DNA from: DATKSG01 sp035531775
GTDB lineage: Bacteria > Actinomycetota > Acidimicrobiia > Acidimicrobiales > UBA8190
Direction: 5' to 3'
Assembly (NCBI GenBank): GCA_035531775.1
Contig: DATKSG010000018.1
Coordinates: forward strand, 1-59,922
Length of the DNA: 59,922 bases
In this document: piece by piece, positions 24,567-33,614 of the stretch
How the letters are laid out: each line of letters begins with the position of its first letter
Numbering within the stretch: the stretch's first letter is position 1
Position numbers and translations under genes: made by a program
Notes under the pieces: model-generated
Databases searched by the model: none
What the model was told of the DNA's origin: nothing
The model's input: the letters and a program-made list of their open reading frames with translations, nothing else

Positions 24567-25079
24567 TCAGCGCAGGGCCCGCCGCCGGCGGGCCGCTTCG
24601 GCAAGAGCCATGTCCGCCGCCTCCTCGGGGCTTATCGCCCGGAGCACGGGGTCGACCGTCCGGCCGCCTTTGGCCAACTCCCACGTCCCGAGGCCGACAA
24701 CGGGGATGCCGGCCTGCAGCGCCAGCGCCATCTCCGACAAGGTGCCGAACTCGCCGCCCACCGCCACAATGGCATCGGCGTTGCGCACCACGAGCACGTT
24801 GCGGCCTTCACCCATGGCGGTGGCCACGGCCACGTCCACGAAGGCGTTGGCCGCCCCCCGGTCATCGCCGGGGAGGATCCCCAAGCTCATGCCCCCTCCG
24901 TCGCGCGCCCCTCGGCAGGCCGCCTCCATGACGCCTCCCAGGCCGCCGCACACCACGACCGCCCCTCCCTCGGCCAGGGCCCGCCCGAGGCGGGCGGCCT
25001 GCTCACACTCCTCGGCCTCGGCGTGTCCCGATCCCACTACCGCTACGTGCAGGCGTGCCGCCGGTCGTGATGCATCCAT
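24567..25079 (-). CDS. LOG/TIGR00725-like Rossmann-fold nucleotide-binding protein
   Basis: A 170-residue protein related to the lysine-decarboxylase-like LOG and DprA/MoCo-carrier group. The pattern is VAVVGSGHAEAEE, VVVCGGLGGVMEAACRGA, GILPGDDRGAANAFVDVAVATAMGEGRN and AIVAVGGEFGTLSEMALAL. These Gly-rich loops bind a nucleotide phosphate. It lacks the full PGGxGTxxE signature of cytokinin-type LOG enzymes (here GGEFGTLSE). The start at 25079 leaves 1 base after the permease stop. Its substrate is unknown. Confidence 0.8.
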   Translation of the reverse strand: MDASRPAARLHVAVVGSGHAEAEECEQAARLGRALAEGGAVVVCGGLGGVMEAACRGARDGGGMSLGILPGDDRGAANAFVDVAVATAMGEGRNVLVVRNADAIVAVGGEFGTLSEMALALQAGIPVVGLGTWELAKGGRTVDPVLRAISPEEAADMALAEAARRRRALR

Positions 25080-25080
25080 G

Positions 25081-25821
25081 TCACTCCCATCGGAAGAACG
25101 TCGCCGCCACCACCGGGGCAGCCACCGCCCAGGCTGCCAGCACCACCCAGGACCAGGCGGCCACATGGGTGCCGAGGCCCACACAGCGGTGCAGCCCGTC
25201 GGCCAACGCCGCCGCCGGTAGCGCTTTGGCCACGCCCTGGAGCCAACCCGGGAGTTTCGAAAGCGGCGCCAGCATCCCGCTCACGAGCAGCAACACCAGC
25301 CACAGCCCATTGGCCGCCGCCAGGTTCACCTCAGCCCGCAGTACGCCGGCGAGCAGCAGACCCAGGCCAGCGAAGGCGGCTGTGGCCAGTACGACGACGA
25401 CGAGGGCCACCCCCGCACCTCCGGCGCTCGGCCGCCAACCCAGGGCCAGGGCCACCGGCACGAGCACCGCTCCTTGGAGCAGCTCCACGGCGGCCACGGC
25501 GGCGATCTTGGCGCCGAGCAGGGCCGGGCGGCCGAGCGGCGTGGTGCCCAGCCGCTTGAGCACGCCGTATCCGCGCTCGAAGCCGGTGGCGATGCTCAGG
25601 TTGACCAGAGCCGTGCCCATTACGGCCAGCGCCAGGATGCCCGGGGCCAGAAACGACACGGGATGCGTGGTGCCGGTGGGGAGGAGGTGCACCTCGGAGA
25701 AGAACACGAGCAGCACCACCGGGATGCCCAGCGTAAGTAGGAGCGACTCGCCCCGGCGCATGGTCATGGTCAGCTCGGCTGTTGTCTGGGCCACGAAGCG
25801 GCGCCAAGCCCCGGCGCTCAT
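25081..25821 (-). CDS. ABC-2 type exporter permease
   Basis: A 246-residue membrane protein with six helices. It has the ABC-2 layout: a long first cytoplasmic segment, VVLLVFFSEVHLLPTGTT, then FERGYGVLKRLGTTPLGRPALLGAK between helices 2 and 3, and the GMLAPLSKLPGWLQGVAKALPAAALADGL loop before the last helix. It forms the channel of an exporter with the ATPase encoded just upstream, whose stop overlaps this start by 4 bases. Drugs or lipids are likely cargo, but this cannot be read directly. Confidence 0.88.
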   Translation of the reverse strand: MSAGAWRRFVAQTTAELTMTMRRGESLLLTLGIPVVLLVFFSEVHLLPTGTTHPVSFLAPGILALAVMGTALVNLSIATGFERGYGVLKRLGTTPLGRPALLGAKIAAVAAVELLQGAVLVPVALALGWRPSAGGAGVALVVVVLATAAFAGLGLLLAGVLRAEVNLAAANGLWLVLLLVSGMLAPLSKLPGWLQGVAKALPAAALADGLHRCVGLGTHVAAWSWVVLAAWAVAAPVVAATFFRWE

Positions 25822-26798
25822 CGCTGCTCCGCGCTATCGGTGTCATCGCCCGACGGGGCCCCGTGACCGGGCCCCGACCCGGTGACCTCGAGATAGAGGC
25901 TCTCGAGCGACCGGCCTCCGGCCCGCAGGCCCGTGACCGGCAGTTGGCGCGCTTCGAGGAATCGAGCCACGGCGGCCACGAGGGCGGCCGTCGGAGTACC
26001 CGTCACCACGTAGCGCCCGGACGGGCCGGCCCGCACGTCGGCCCGCTGCACTTGGAGGGCCCGGCTCAGATCGTCGAGGTCCAGGCCGACGGGGGCGTCG
26101 AAGTGGATGCCGTCGCCACCGGCGGCGGCCAGTTCTGCCACCGAGCCCCGGGCCACCGAACGTCCTGCTTTGACGATGACAACCTCGTCGGCCAATCGCT
26201 CGGCTTCGGGCAGCTCGTGGGTGGTGAGCAGAACCCCGGCGCCGGCCCGGCGCCGCTCGTCGATCACCTGTCGCACGGCGAGGCGGCCTTCGGGGTCGAC
26301 GCCGGCCGTCGGCTCATCGAGGAACAACACCTCGGGTCGCCCCACGAGGGCTAGGGCCAGCGACAGGCGCTGCTGTTCCCCGCCCGAGAGCTGGCGCCAC
26401 GGGGTGGACGCCACGGCAGTCAGGCCGACCTGGTCGAGCAGATCGGTCGGGCTCTCGGGGTCGTCGTAGTAGTGGGAGAAGAGTTCCACCACTCGCCGCG
26501 CCCCCATGGTCGGATAGACCCCACCGCGCTGCAGCATGACCCCGATGCGTGCCACCAGCGCCACCTTGTCGGCGCGCGGGTCGAGGCCGAGCACCCGGAC
26601 GCTGCCCGATGACGGGCGGCGGTAGCCCTCGAGCGTCTCCACCGTCGACGTCTTCCCCGCCCCGTTGGGGCCGAGCAGGGCCACTACCTCGCCTCGGCGC
26701 ACGGTGAAGGACAACCCGTCCACGGCCGTCGCTTGCCCATACCGAACGACCAGGTCGTCGCATGAGATGACTATGTCGTGGCCAGGTCCGGGAGACAC
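25818..26798 (-). CDS. ABC-2 type exporter ATP-binding protein
   Basis: A 326-residue ATPase of the drug/daunorubicin-resistance exporter type. Motifs are Walker A LLGPNGAGKTS, the Q-loop in GVMLQRGGVYPTM, signature LSGGEQQRLSLALAL, Walker B VLFLDEPTAGVDP and the switch His in LLTTHEL. A C-terminal domain of about 110 residues follows. GTG at 26798 was chosen: longer frames are the reverse of serS and have no family match. The gene is divergent from serS with 27 bases between starts. Confidence 0.9.
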   Translation of the reverse strand: MSPGPGHDIVISCDDLVVRYGQATAVDGLSFTVRRGEVVALLGPNGAGKTSTVETLEGYRRPSSGSVRVLGLDPRADKVALVARIGVMLQRGGVYPTMGARRVVELFSHYYDDPESPTDLLDQVGLTAVASTPWRQLSGGEQQRLSLALALVGRPEVLFLDEPTAGVDPEGRLAVRQVIDERRRAGAGVLLTTHELPEAERLADEVVIVKAGRSVARGSVAELAAAGGDGIHFDAPVGLDLDDLSRALQVQRADVRAGPSGRYVVTGTPTAALVAAVARFLEARQLPVTGLRAGGRSLESLYLEVTGSGPGHGAPSGDDTDSAEQR

Positions 26799-26825
26799 GC
26801 CGGCGAGGCTACCGTTGGGCGCACC

Positions 26826-28118
26826 ATGATCGACATCCGCTTGGTCCGCGAGGATCCGTCGGCCGTGGCGGCAGCGCTCGGGCGCCGCGGCGTGGCCTCT
26901 GAGGAGGTCACCCGACTCCTTGACGCCGACGGCAGGGCCCGGGCTGCGGTCGGCCGGCGCGACGAGGTGAGAAGTCAGGTGAAGGAGCTGTCGCGCCAGG
27001 TGGGTGAGGCGCGCCGGGCCGGCGACGAGGCCACCGCAGCGGCCCGCAGCGAGGAGAGCCGGGCCCTCGGCGAGCAGGAGAAGGCCCTCGACGAACAAGC
27101 GGATACGGCCCAGGCCGAGGTGCGCGAGCGCCTCCTATGGCTTCCCAATCTGCCTTCGCCCGAGGCGCCCGACGGGACCGGGCCCGAGGACAACCCGGTG
27201 GTGCGGCGGTGGCCGGAGGCCGAGGTCTCCTACGGCGGGCATCAGCGCGTGGCCCACTGGGATGTGGGGGCGGCCCTGGGCCTGCTCGACCTCGAGCGCG
27301 GCGCCAAGCTGTCGGGGTCGATGTTCCCGCTCTATCGCGGGCAGGGGGCCCGGTTGTTGCGGGCGCTGTCGGCTTTCGCCCTCGACCGTCATGCCGATGC
27401 CTACGAGGAGATCCGGCCGCCCACCATGGTGCGCACCGAGACCATGGTGTCGACCGGTCACCTGCCGAAATTCGCCGACGAGGCGTACCACATGGAGCGC
27501 GACGACCTGTGGGCCATCCCCACCGCTGAGGTGCCGCTCACCTCGATGCGCCGTGGCGACATCCTCGACGAGGCCGAGCTTCCCCTTCGTCTGACGGCAT
27601 CCACGGCCTGCTTCCGCCGCGAGGCAGGAGCGGCCGGGCGTGATACCCGCGGACTGCTGCGGGTGCACGAGTTCGACAAGGTCGAGCTCTTTGCCTATGC
27701 CACGGCCGAGCAGGCTCCGGCGGTGCACGCCGACATGGTCGAGCGGGTGGAGGGATTGCTGCGAGCCCTGGAGCTCGAGTACCGGGTGGTGGACCTGTGC
27801 ACCGGGGACCTCGGCAACTCGGCGGCGCGCACCTTCGACTTCGAGGTCTATGCGCCGGGATGCGACATGTGGCTCGAGGTGTCGTCGGTGAGCTGGTTCG
27901 GCGACTACCAGGCTCGGCGGGCCAACGTGCGCTACCGCTCGACCGACGGCGGGGCACCCCGATTCGTCCACACCCTGAACGGCTCGGCGCTGGCCTGGGC
28001 CCGCATCTGGGCGGCACTGGTCGAGAAGGGACGGCTCCCCGACGGCTCGGTGGTGTTCCCCGAAGCCCTCGCCCCGTACCTGGGCGGCACCCTTACGGTG
28101 CCGGCTCCTGGTCGCTGA
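26826..28118 (+). CDS. serS: Seryl-tRNA synthetase
   Basis: This class II enzyme charges tRNA-Ser, and also tRNA-Sec where present. The 430 residues begin MIDIRLVRED, followed by the long antiparallel coiled coil (about 28-105) that grips the tRNA long arm. The catalytic core shows the class II motifs: motif 2 around LTASTACFRREAGAAGRDT, and motif 3 in FVHTLNGSALAWAR. The SerRS stretch LRVHEFDKVELF is also present. The ATG is the SerRS-typical start, shorter than the longest frame. Its 3' end overlaps the convergent Fur-like gene by 26 bases. Confidence 0.96.
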   Translation: MIDIRLVREDPSAVAAALGRRGVASEEVTRLLDADGRARAAVGRRDEVRSQVKELSRQVGEARRAGDEATAAARSEESRALGEQEKALDEQADTAQAEVRERLLWLPNLPSPEAPDGTGPEDNPVVRRWPEAEVSYGGHQRVAHWDVGAALGLLDLERGAKLSGSMFPLYRGQGARLLRALSAFALDRHADAYEEIRPPTMVRTETMVSTGHLPKFADEAYHMERDDLWAIPTAEVPLTSMRRGDILDEAELPLRLTASTACFRREAGAAGRDTRGLLRVHEFDKVELFAYATAEQAPAVHADMVERVEGLLRALELEYRVVDLCTGDLGNSAARTFDFEVYAPGCDMWLEVSSVSWFGDYQARRANVRYRSTDGGAPRFVHTLNGSALAWARIWAALVEKGRLPDGSVVFPEALAPYLGGTLTVPAPGR

Positions 28119-28572
28119 GCTCAGGCGCCCCCGCACAGGCGGCACAGCGGCCGACCACGGCGAAGTGATGAGCCCGGATCACAAATCCATAGGCCCGGTG
28201 CACAGTGGCGGCCAACTCGGCGAAGACGTCGTCGGGGACCTCCACCACCGCTTCGCAGCGCTCGCACACCAGGTGTTGGTGGGGCTCGTCCACCAGGTGG
28301 TACACGGCACGCCCGTGGCCCAGGTGGGCATGGTCGACGATGCCCATCTCCTCGAGCGAATCGAGCGACCGGTAGATGGTGGACAGATGCACGTCGGGCA
28401 CGGCGCGCTGCACGGCGTCAGCGAGGTCCTGGGCGGTCAGGTGGTGGTTGTCGGCCCCGAGCAGGGCCACGAGTAGTGCGCGCCGGGCGCTGGTCACCCG
28501 CCCGCCGCGGCGACGGATCCGATCGAGCAGGGCTTCGACCCTTTCGGGCCGGGGGCCGGAGGCGACGGTCAC
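28093..28572 (-). CDS. Fur-family metal-dependent repressor
   Basis: A 159-residue regulator. The N-terminal winged helix is in VTSARRALLVALLGADNHHLTAQDLADAV and LSTIYRSLDSLEEMGIV. The metal-binding dimer domain has HLVCERC and CAAC for a structural zinc site, and His-rich stretches (DEPHQH, RAHHF). The GTG at 28572 overlaps the response-regulator stop as GTGA, so the repressor is made from the same message as RegX3-like and SenX3-like proteins. It may be a Zur or Fur, the metal cannot be told. Confidence 0.88.
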   Translation of the reverse strand: MTVASGPRPERVEALLDRIRRRGGRVTSARRALLVALLGADNHHLTAQDLADAVQRAVPDVHLSTIYRSLDSLEEMGIVDHAHLGHGRAVYHLVDEPHQHLVCERCEAVVEVPDDVFAELAATVHRAYGFVIRAHHFAVVGRCAACAGAPELSDQEPAP

Positions 28573-29342
28573 CGGCGGGGAGGCACCTCGAAGCGGTAGC
28601 CCACTCCCCTTACGGTGGTGATGATCTGCGGTGCCGAGGGGTCCTTCTCTATGTGGGCCCGGAGGCGTTTCACGTGCACGTCGAGGGTCTTGGTGTCGCC
28701 CACATAATCGGTGCCCCATACGCGGTCGATGAGCGTGTCGCGCGTCAGCACCCGCCCGGCGTGCTCGACCAGAAGGAGCAGGAGGTCGAACTCCTTGCGG
28801 CGGAGCACCACCTCCTCGCCGCGGACGAAGACCCGGTGCCGCTCGGGGTCCACGCTGATCTCCCCGGCTTCGAACACCGCTCCGTCGGCGCCCACGGCCT
28901 CAGCCGTCTCCTCCAGATGTGTGCGGCGCAGCACGGCCCGCATGCGGGCCACCAGCTCTCGCAGCCGATAGGGCTTGGTCACGTAGTCATCGGCGCCGAC
29001 TTCGAGGCCGACCACGGTGTCTATCTCGGTGCCCTTGGCCGTCACCATGATGATGGGCACGGTCGAGCGGGCCCGGATGGCCCGGCACGCGTCGATGCCC
29101 GACAGCTTCGGGAGCATGATGTCGAGCAGCACGACGTCGGGGGCGACGCTGTCGAACATGGCCAGGACCTCGGCTCCGTCCTTGGCCACGCTCACGTCGA
29201 AACCCTCACGCCCGAGGCCGATGACGAGCGCCTCCACGAAGGACTCCTCGTCCTCGGCCAGCAGGACGCGCACGGGGCGTCCTGTCAGGTCCTGCGCCCG
29301 CTCCCGATCGGCCTGTCGGGGCGGGGTCTTGGCCGGGGTCAC
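28569..29342 (-). CDS. regX3: RegX3/PhoB-like response regulator
   Basis: A 257-residue OmpR-family regulator. The receiver domain has LLAEDEE, phospho-acceptor Asp74 in LLDIMLPKLSG, TAKG, and Lys in VTKPY. The winged-helix effector domain has LRRKEFDLLLLLVEHAG and VKRLRAHIE. An extra 23 residues precede the receiver. GTG at 29342 overlaps the kinase stop as GTGA. Order and similarity match the mycobacterial SenX3-RegX3 phosphate-starvation pair, which would make the pst genes at 2.4-6.8 kb a likely target. Confidence 0.88.
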   Translation of the reverse strand: MTPAKTPPRQADRERAQDLTGRPVRVLLAEDEESFVEALVIGLGREGFDVSVAKDGAEVLAMFDSVAPDVVLLDIMLPKLSGIDACRAIRARSTVPIIMVTAKGTEIDTVVGLEVGADDYVTKPYRLRELVARMRAVLRRTHLEETAEAVGADGAVFEAGEISVDPERHRVFVRGEEVVLRRKEFDLLLLLVEHAGRVLTRDTLIDRVWGTDYVGDTKTLDVHVKRLRAHIEKDPSAPQIITTVRGVGYRFEVPPRR

Positions 29343-30625
29343 GAGCCCACTTCGATCTGCGTCGGCAGGATAAGCCGGAACGTGGACCCCTCTCCTTCGC
29401 GTGAGTCCACCTCGACCCGGCCCTGGTGGTTGGCGGCCACGTGGCGCACGATGGACAACCCGAGCCCGGTGCCGCCGGTGGTGCGGCTGCGGCCCTGGTC
29501 GACGCGGTAGAAGCGCTCGAAAATGCGGTCGAGATCGCGAGCCGGGATGCCCACGCCGTGGTCCTCGACCTCGAGCTGGACCTCCGCGTTGTCGAGGGAC
29601 CGGCCGCCGATTCGCACCGAGCCACCGTCGTAGGAGAACTTCACGGCGTTCTCGAGCAGGTTGTAGAGGGCCGAGACCAGCTGCCTGCGATCGCCCATCA
29701 CCGCCACCGGCGGCTCGGGCTCCTCGAGCACCAGCTTCACGTCGCGTTGCTCGGCGGCGGCCCGGACCCGCTCCACGGCCTCGGCCAGCACCAGGTTCAC
29801 GAGGACGGGCTCGCGAGGTGGCGCTTCTTCCGATTCGATCCTCGACAGGTCGAGCAGGTCATCGATGATGCGGCTCACCCGGAAGGCCTCGGTGTGGATG
29901 CGGCTGGCCAGACGCTGAGCCACAGCGGGGTCGGCCTCCGATATGAGGGTCTCGGCCAGCAAGCCGAGCGCGCCCATTGGCGTCTTCAACTCGTGACTCA
30001 CGTTGGCCACGAAGTCGCGCCGGATCTCCTCGAGGCGGCGGCGCTCGGACACATCGTCGATCACGGCAATGACCCCGAGCGTGCGCCGACCGTCGTCGAT
30101 GAGCTGCGTGCGCACGGCCAGGGTGCGCCGAGGGGGACCGTAGAGGTCGAGGACGCGCTCGGCTGTTCCCTGCTTCCAGGCGTCGGCCAACAGCTCGACG
30201 ACGGCCTGGGCAGCCAGGGCATCGCCGTGGCGCCCGCCCATCAGCCCCACCGCCCGGGCGTTTCTGAACACCACCTCGCCGTTCTCGTCGCACACGATGA
30301 CACCCTGGGGCAGGGTGTCGAGGGCGCGGCGCAGGCGAATGGCGTCGGCCGACGATTCGGCCACGGCCTCGGCGGCGCGGTCGGTGACCAGCTCCAGGTG
30401 GTGAAGGGCCGGCTCCACGCCGGCCGGCTCCTCCTCGGGGGCGTCCACCCCCAGACGTGAGGCCAGGGCCGACAGCCGCTGCTCCAGGGAGTGGCGCCCG
30501 GCCCGGCGCCCGAGCACGGTGGCGATCACGATGCCGAGGACAGCCACGGCTCCGGCCGCTGCCATCCCGGCGATGGCGAGGCTCTCGGAGATTCGAGCAG
30601 CGGCGGCGGGCATCGGCACCAGCAT
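29339..30625 (-). CDS. senX3: SenX3/PhoR-like sensor histidine kinase
   Basis: This sensor kinase has about 428 residues from the ATG at 30625. One or two helices near the start (AIAGMAAAGAVAVLGIVIATV) are followed by a PAS-like domain (ALDTLPQGVIVCDENGEVVFRNARA). HisKA carries the phospho-acceptor His in ANVSHELKTPMGAL, and the HATPase shows NLLENAVKFS, DHGVGIP and GTGLGLSIVRHV. A longer frame to 30688 has third-codon bases unlike the rest of the gene and runs into an AT-rich promoter-like patch, so I reject it; ATG 30613 is another option. SenX3 senses phosphate status with the Pst system. Confidence 0.88.
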   Translation of the reverse strand: MLVPMPAAAARISESLAIAGMAAAGAVAVLGIVIATVLGRRAGRHSLEQRLSALASRLGVDAPEEEPAGVEPALHHLELVTDRAAEAVAESSADAIRLRRALDTLPQGVIVCDENGEVVFRNARAVGLMGGRHGDALAAQAVVELLADAWKQGTAERVLDLYGPPRRTLAVRTQLIDDGRRTLGVIAVIDDVSERRRLEEIRRDFVANVSHELKTPMGALGLLAETLISEADPAVAQRLASRIHTEAFRVSRIIDDLLDLSRIESEEAPPREPVLVNLVLAEAVERVRAAAEQRDVKLVLEEPEPPVAVMGDRRQLVSALYNLLENAVKFSYDGGSVRIGGRSLDNAEVQLEVEDHGVGIPARDLDRIFERFYRVDQGRSRTTGGTGLGLSIVRHVAANHQGRVEVDSREGEGSTFRLILPTQIEVGS

Positions 30626-30680
30626 GACAGCCGGTGAACGCCCGTCGTGATGGAGGTGCCGGCCCGGCTTACCGAGATGG

Positions 30681-30710
30681 AAAAACATAAAACATCATGA
30701 AACATCTTGT
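30681..30710. promoter_or_regulatory. AT-rich patch with three AAACAT repeats before senX3-like gene
   Basis: AAACAT occurs at 30683-30688, 30690-30695 and 30700-30705 in an otherwise GC-rich region between the divergent senX3-like gene and the conjugation module. Spacings are 7 and 10 bases. It looks like a promoter with an operator; the protein bound cannot be told. Confidence 0.4.
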
Positions 30711-30786
30711 AAATCTGTCATGGACCACATAGCGTGGCCGGGGCCGGTGGCCGGGCGGTCCGGCCGGGGCGGACAAGGAGAAGCCG

Positions 30787-31092
30787 ATGGGCGGCTGGAC
30801 GGCGGGCAAGGCCCTGGCCGATGTGAGCCTCACGCCGGACCCCGGAAGCCTGCCCGGGGGCGACGTGTTGCAGCACCTGAGCAATGGGCTCGGCGGATGG
30901 GCGCTGCTGGCTGCGCTGGCCGGCCTGGTCATCGGAGCCGCCGTGTGGGCCCTCGGATCCCACGCCCAGAACTACCAACAGTCCTTCACCGGCCGACGCA
31001 CCGTCATCGTCTCGGCCCTGGCCGCCCTGCTGGTGGGGGCGGCGCCGGCGCTGGTCAACTTCTTCTTCCACGCCGGCCAAGGCGTCCACTGA
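30787..31092 (+). CDS. DUF6112-like small membrane protein, conjugation module
   Basis: A 101-residue protein with AAGGAG six bases before its ATG. A leading segment (DVSLTPDPGSLPGG) is followed by one helix (WALLAALAGLVIGAAVWAL), an inner loop with SHAQNYQQSF-type sequence, and a second helix (VIVSALAALLVGAAPALVNFFF). Size, two helices and the GRR loop match the pilin-like DUF6112 proteins that head SCO6880-type conjugation loci; the assignment is by memory of the pattern. It is the first gene of a five-gene module and ends 1 base before the TrbL-like gene. Confidence 0.68.
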   Translation: MGGWTAGKALADVSLTPDPGSLPGGDVLQHLSNGLGGWALLAALAGLVIGAAVWALGSHAQNYQQSFTGRRTVIVSALAALLVGAAPALVNFFFHAGQGVH

Positions 31093-31093
31093 C

Positions 31094-32197
31094 GTGAGTG
31101 TGGTGGGCTCGGTCATCGGCTCCACGGCGGCAGCGGCACTCGACGCGGCGGGGAAGTGGGTGGCAGCCGGGGCCGTGTGGCTGCTCGGCCAGGTTGGTCA
31201 TGCCATGACGGCGACCACGGCCGTCGACCTCGGGGCCGGCTGGTTCTCTGAGCACGAGCGGGTGATGGCCACCTTGGCCGCTGCCGTGGTGCTGCCGATG
31301 GTCTGCTGCGCGGCGGTGTCGGCTGTCTACCGCCAGGACGCCTCCATGCTGGCGCGCTCGTTCCTGGTGCACCTGCCCCTGGCGCTGCTGCTCACCGGCG
31401 TGGCTGTGGAACTCGTGCGTTTGTCGCTGTCGATCTGCGACTCCCTGTCGGCCCAAGTCCTCGCCGCCGGCGGCACCGACACCCAGCATCTCCTCACGCC
31501 GGTGGCCGGCTTCCTCGTAATCACCGCTCCAGCCACCGCCGGCGTCGCGCCCGCCTTCGTTGTCTTCGTCGGCGCCCTGCTGGTGGCCATGGCGTCCATG
31601 GCACTGTGGCTGGAGCTCGTGGTGCGCAGCGCAGCGGTGACTGCCGCCACGCTGTTCCTGCCGCTGGCCCTGGCCGGGTTGGTATGGCCGGCTGTGTCGC
31701 ACTGGTGTCGCAGGTTGGCCGACACCATCGCCGCTCTGGTGCTGTCCAAGTTGGTGGTGGCCGCCGTGCTGTCGCTGGCCGCAGGGGCCGTGGCCGGCGG
31801 GGCGGCTGAAGGCGCCTCGGGCGACATCACAGGCGGCTTCGCCACCGTGGTCATGGGCATCGCCCTGCTCGTGATCGCCACCACGGCGCCGTTCATGTTG
31901 CTGCGGTTGGTGCCGGCGGTGGAAGCCGGCGCCATGCTGCACCTCGAGGCGGCGCGCCACCGTCTGCGATCGGCCGCCACCGCTCCCCTGCGGGCCGGGA
32001 ACTTCGCTCTCGACGTGGCCCGTGACGCCGGCGCGGCGGCCACGGCCGCAGCTTCGGAGACGGTCACGCCGAGCTCACCGGCGTCGTCGTCGTTGCCCAT
32101 GCTCCGCGGCATGCCCGCCGCGCAAGCCAGCGCCCTCACCGGCCTCCACTTCGACCCTCACGACTACCCCGATGCCGCCGATGACGATGGAGAGTGA
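31094..32197 (+). CDS. TrbL/VirB6-like conjugation membrane protein
   Basis: A 367-residue polytopic protein from a GTG, which gives a one-base gap after the preceding stop. At least six helices are visible between residues 40 and 270, with a conserved-looking WLELVVRSAAVTAATLFLPLALAGLVWP segment typical of the TrbL group and a hydrophilic Ala/Ser/Pro-rich tail. TrbL proteins form the inner-membrane part of type IV secretion channels. Its end overlaps the following gene start by about 11 bases. Confidence 0.72.
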   Translation: MSVVGSVIGSTAAAALDAAGKWVAAGAVWLLGQVGHAMTATTAVDLGAGWFSEHERVMATLAAAVVLPMVCCAAVSAVYRQDASMLARSFLVHLPLALLLTGVAVELVRLSLSICDSLSAQVLAAGGTDTQHLLTPVAGFLVITAPATAGVAPAFVVFVGALLVAMASMALWLELVVRSAAVTAATLFLPLALAGLVWPAVSHWCRRLADTIAALVLSKLVVAAVLSLAAGAVAGGAAEGASGDITGGFATVVMGIALLVIATTAPFMLLRLVPAVEAGAMLHLEAARHRLRSAATAPLRAGNFALDVARDAGAAATAAASETVTPSSPASSSLPMLRGMPAAQASALTGLHFDPHDYPDAADDDGE

Positions 32198-33611
32198 CGG
32201 AGAGGTGGCTCGCTACCACTTCGGGCCGCTCGAGCGCCGCGGGGTGGTAGCCGGATGGCGAGGCGGCCAGATCGGGGCCGTGGCCGGTGGTCTGGTGCTG
32301 GCTGTGCTCGTGCTGCGCGCCGCGTCGACGTTGGCCGGCATCGCACTGGCTCTTGTCGTCCTGGGCGCCTCGGTGGCCCTGGCCACGTGGCCTCTGGCCG
32401 GTCGCACGGCCGAGGAGTGGGCGCCCGACGCTGTGCGTCATGTGGTCGACCAGACCGGACGACGGCGCGCCGCGCGCAGCGACATCTTCGGATCGCTGCG
32501 CTTGCTGTGCGTGGAGTCGGCCGACGAACACGGCTCGGCGGCGGTTGTCCATGACCGGGACCGGGGGACCTACACGGCAGTCGTGGTGGCCACCGGCCCT
32601 GGCTTCGTCCTCCTGGGCCCTCAGGACAAAGAGCACCGCATCAGCGCCTGGTCCGGTGTCCTGGCTGCCCTGGCCCGCCAGGGCTCGGCTGTCCACCGCC
32701 TGCAGTGGTCGGCGCGCAGCCTGCCCGACGACGGTCGGGAGGTGCGACGCCATCTCCGATCGAGCGCGGTGCTCGACACCACCAGCGCCCCGTACCGCTC
32801 ATATGGCGCTCTGCTCGATGCCGAGTCGGCGACGGCGCACACCCACCAGGTCCAACTGGCGCTCACCGTCGACGCCCGGCGAGGTGCGCGCGCCGTAAAG
32901 GCGGCCGGCGGTGGGCACCGGGGTGCTTGCACCGTGGTCCTGCGGGAGATGTCCGCCTTGCGCCGTCTGCTGGGCGAGGCCGGAGTGGACTGCGGGCCCG
33001 TCCTCGACGTGGAAGACCTGACCGTCGCCATGCGCCACGGCTACGACCGTCAGCCGGCCACCAGGGCGGCCCGTCGCCGCGGCGCGCCGGGCGGCGCCCG
33101 GTGGCCGTGGCCCATGGCCGTCCACGGTGCGTGGAGCCATGCCCGGGTCGACGGCACGTGGCACGTGACTTACTGGGTGGCCGAGTGGCCCCGACGCGAT
33201 ATCGGCCCGGACTTCCTCGGCCCCCTGCTCGTCTCCGATGTTCGTCGCACCATGGCGCTGGTCATGGAACCCATCAGTGCTGTCGATGCGGCCCGGCGCA
33301 TCGAGCGGGCGCGCACCGCCGACATGGCCGACGCCGAGTTGCGTCGGCGCGGCGGCTTTCTCCACAGCGCCCGCCGCCGTAGGGAAGAAGAGGTGCTGGC
33401 CCGCCGCGAGGTCGAGTTGGCCGACGGACATGCCAACTACCGCTTCGCCGGCTACGTCACAGTGACCGCTGACGACCCCGCTGCCCTCGATGACGCCTGC
33501 AGCCGCACTGAGCAGGCCGCCGGACGAGCCGGGCTCGAGCTGCGTCGCTGCTACGGGGACCAGGCCCGAGCCTTTTCCTGCACCATGCCACTCGGGCGCG
33601 GGTTGCCCTGA
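32187..33611 (+). CDS. SCO6880-family conjugation protein
   Basis: A 474-residue protein. The start YHFGPLERRGVVAGWRGGQ and two close helices (about residues 30-70) match the N-terminus of SCO6880-type proteins, which combine a PrgI-like membrane segment with an N-terminal VirB4-like part lacking Walker motifs. The rest is mixed alpha/beta with DIGPDFLGPLLV and a Glu/Arg-rich helix. ATG 32187 was chosen among three ATGs (32172, 32181, 32187). Adjacent VirB4-like and VirD4-like ATPases support a channel role. Confidence 0.75.
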   Translation: MESDGEVARYHFGPLERRGVVAGWRGGQIGAVAGGLVLAVLVLRAASTLAGIALALVVLGASVALATWPLAGRTAEEWAPDAVRHVVDQTGRRRAARSDIFGSLRLLCVESADEHGSAAVVHDRDRGTYTAVVVATGPGFVLLGPQDKEHRISAWSGVLAALARQGSAVHRLQWSARSLPDDGREVRRHLRSSAVLDTTSAPYRSYGALLDAESATAHTHQVQLALTVDARRGARAVKAAGGGHRGACTVVLREMSALRRLLGEAGVDCGPVLDVEDLTVAMRHGYDRQPATRAARRRGAPGGARWPWPMAVHGAWSHARVDGTWHVTYWVAEWPRRDIGPDFLGPLLVSDVRRTMALVMEPISAVDAARRIERARTADMADAELRRRGGFLHSARRRREEEVLARREVELADGHANYRFAGYVTVTADDPAALDDACSRTEQAAGRAGLELRRCYGDQARAFSCTMPLGRGLP

Positions 33612-33614
33612 CCG

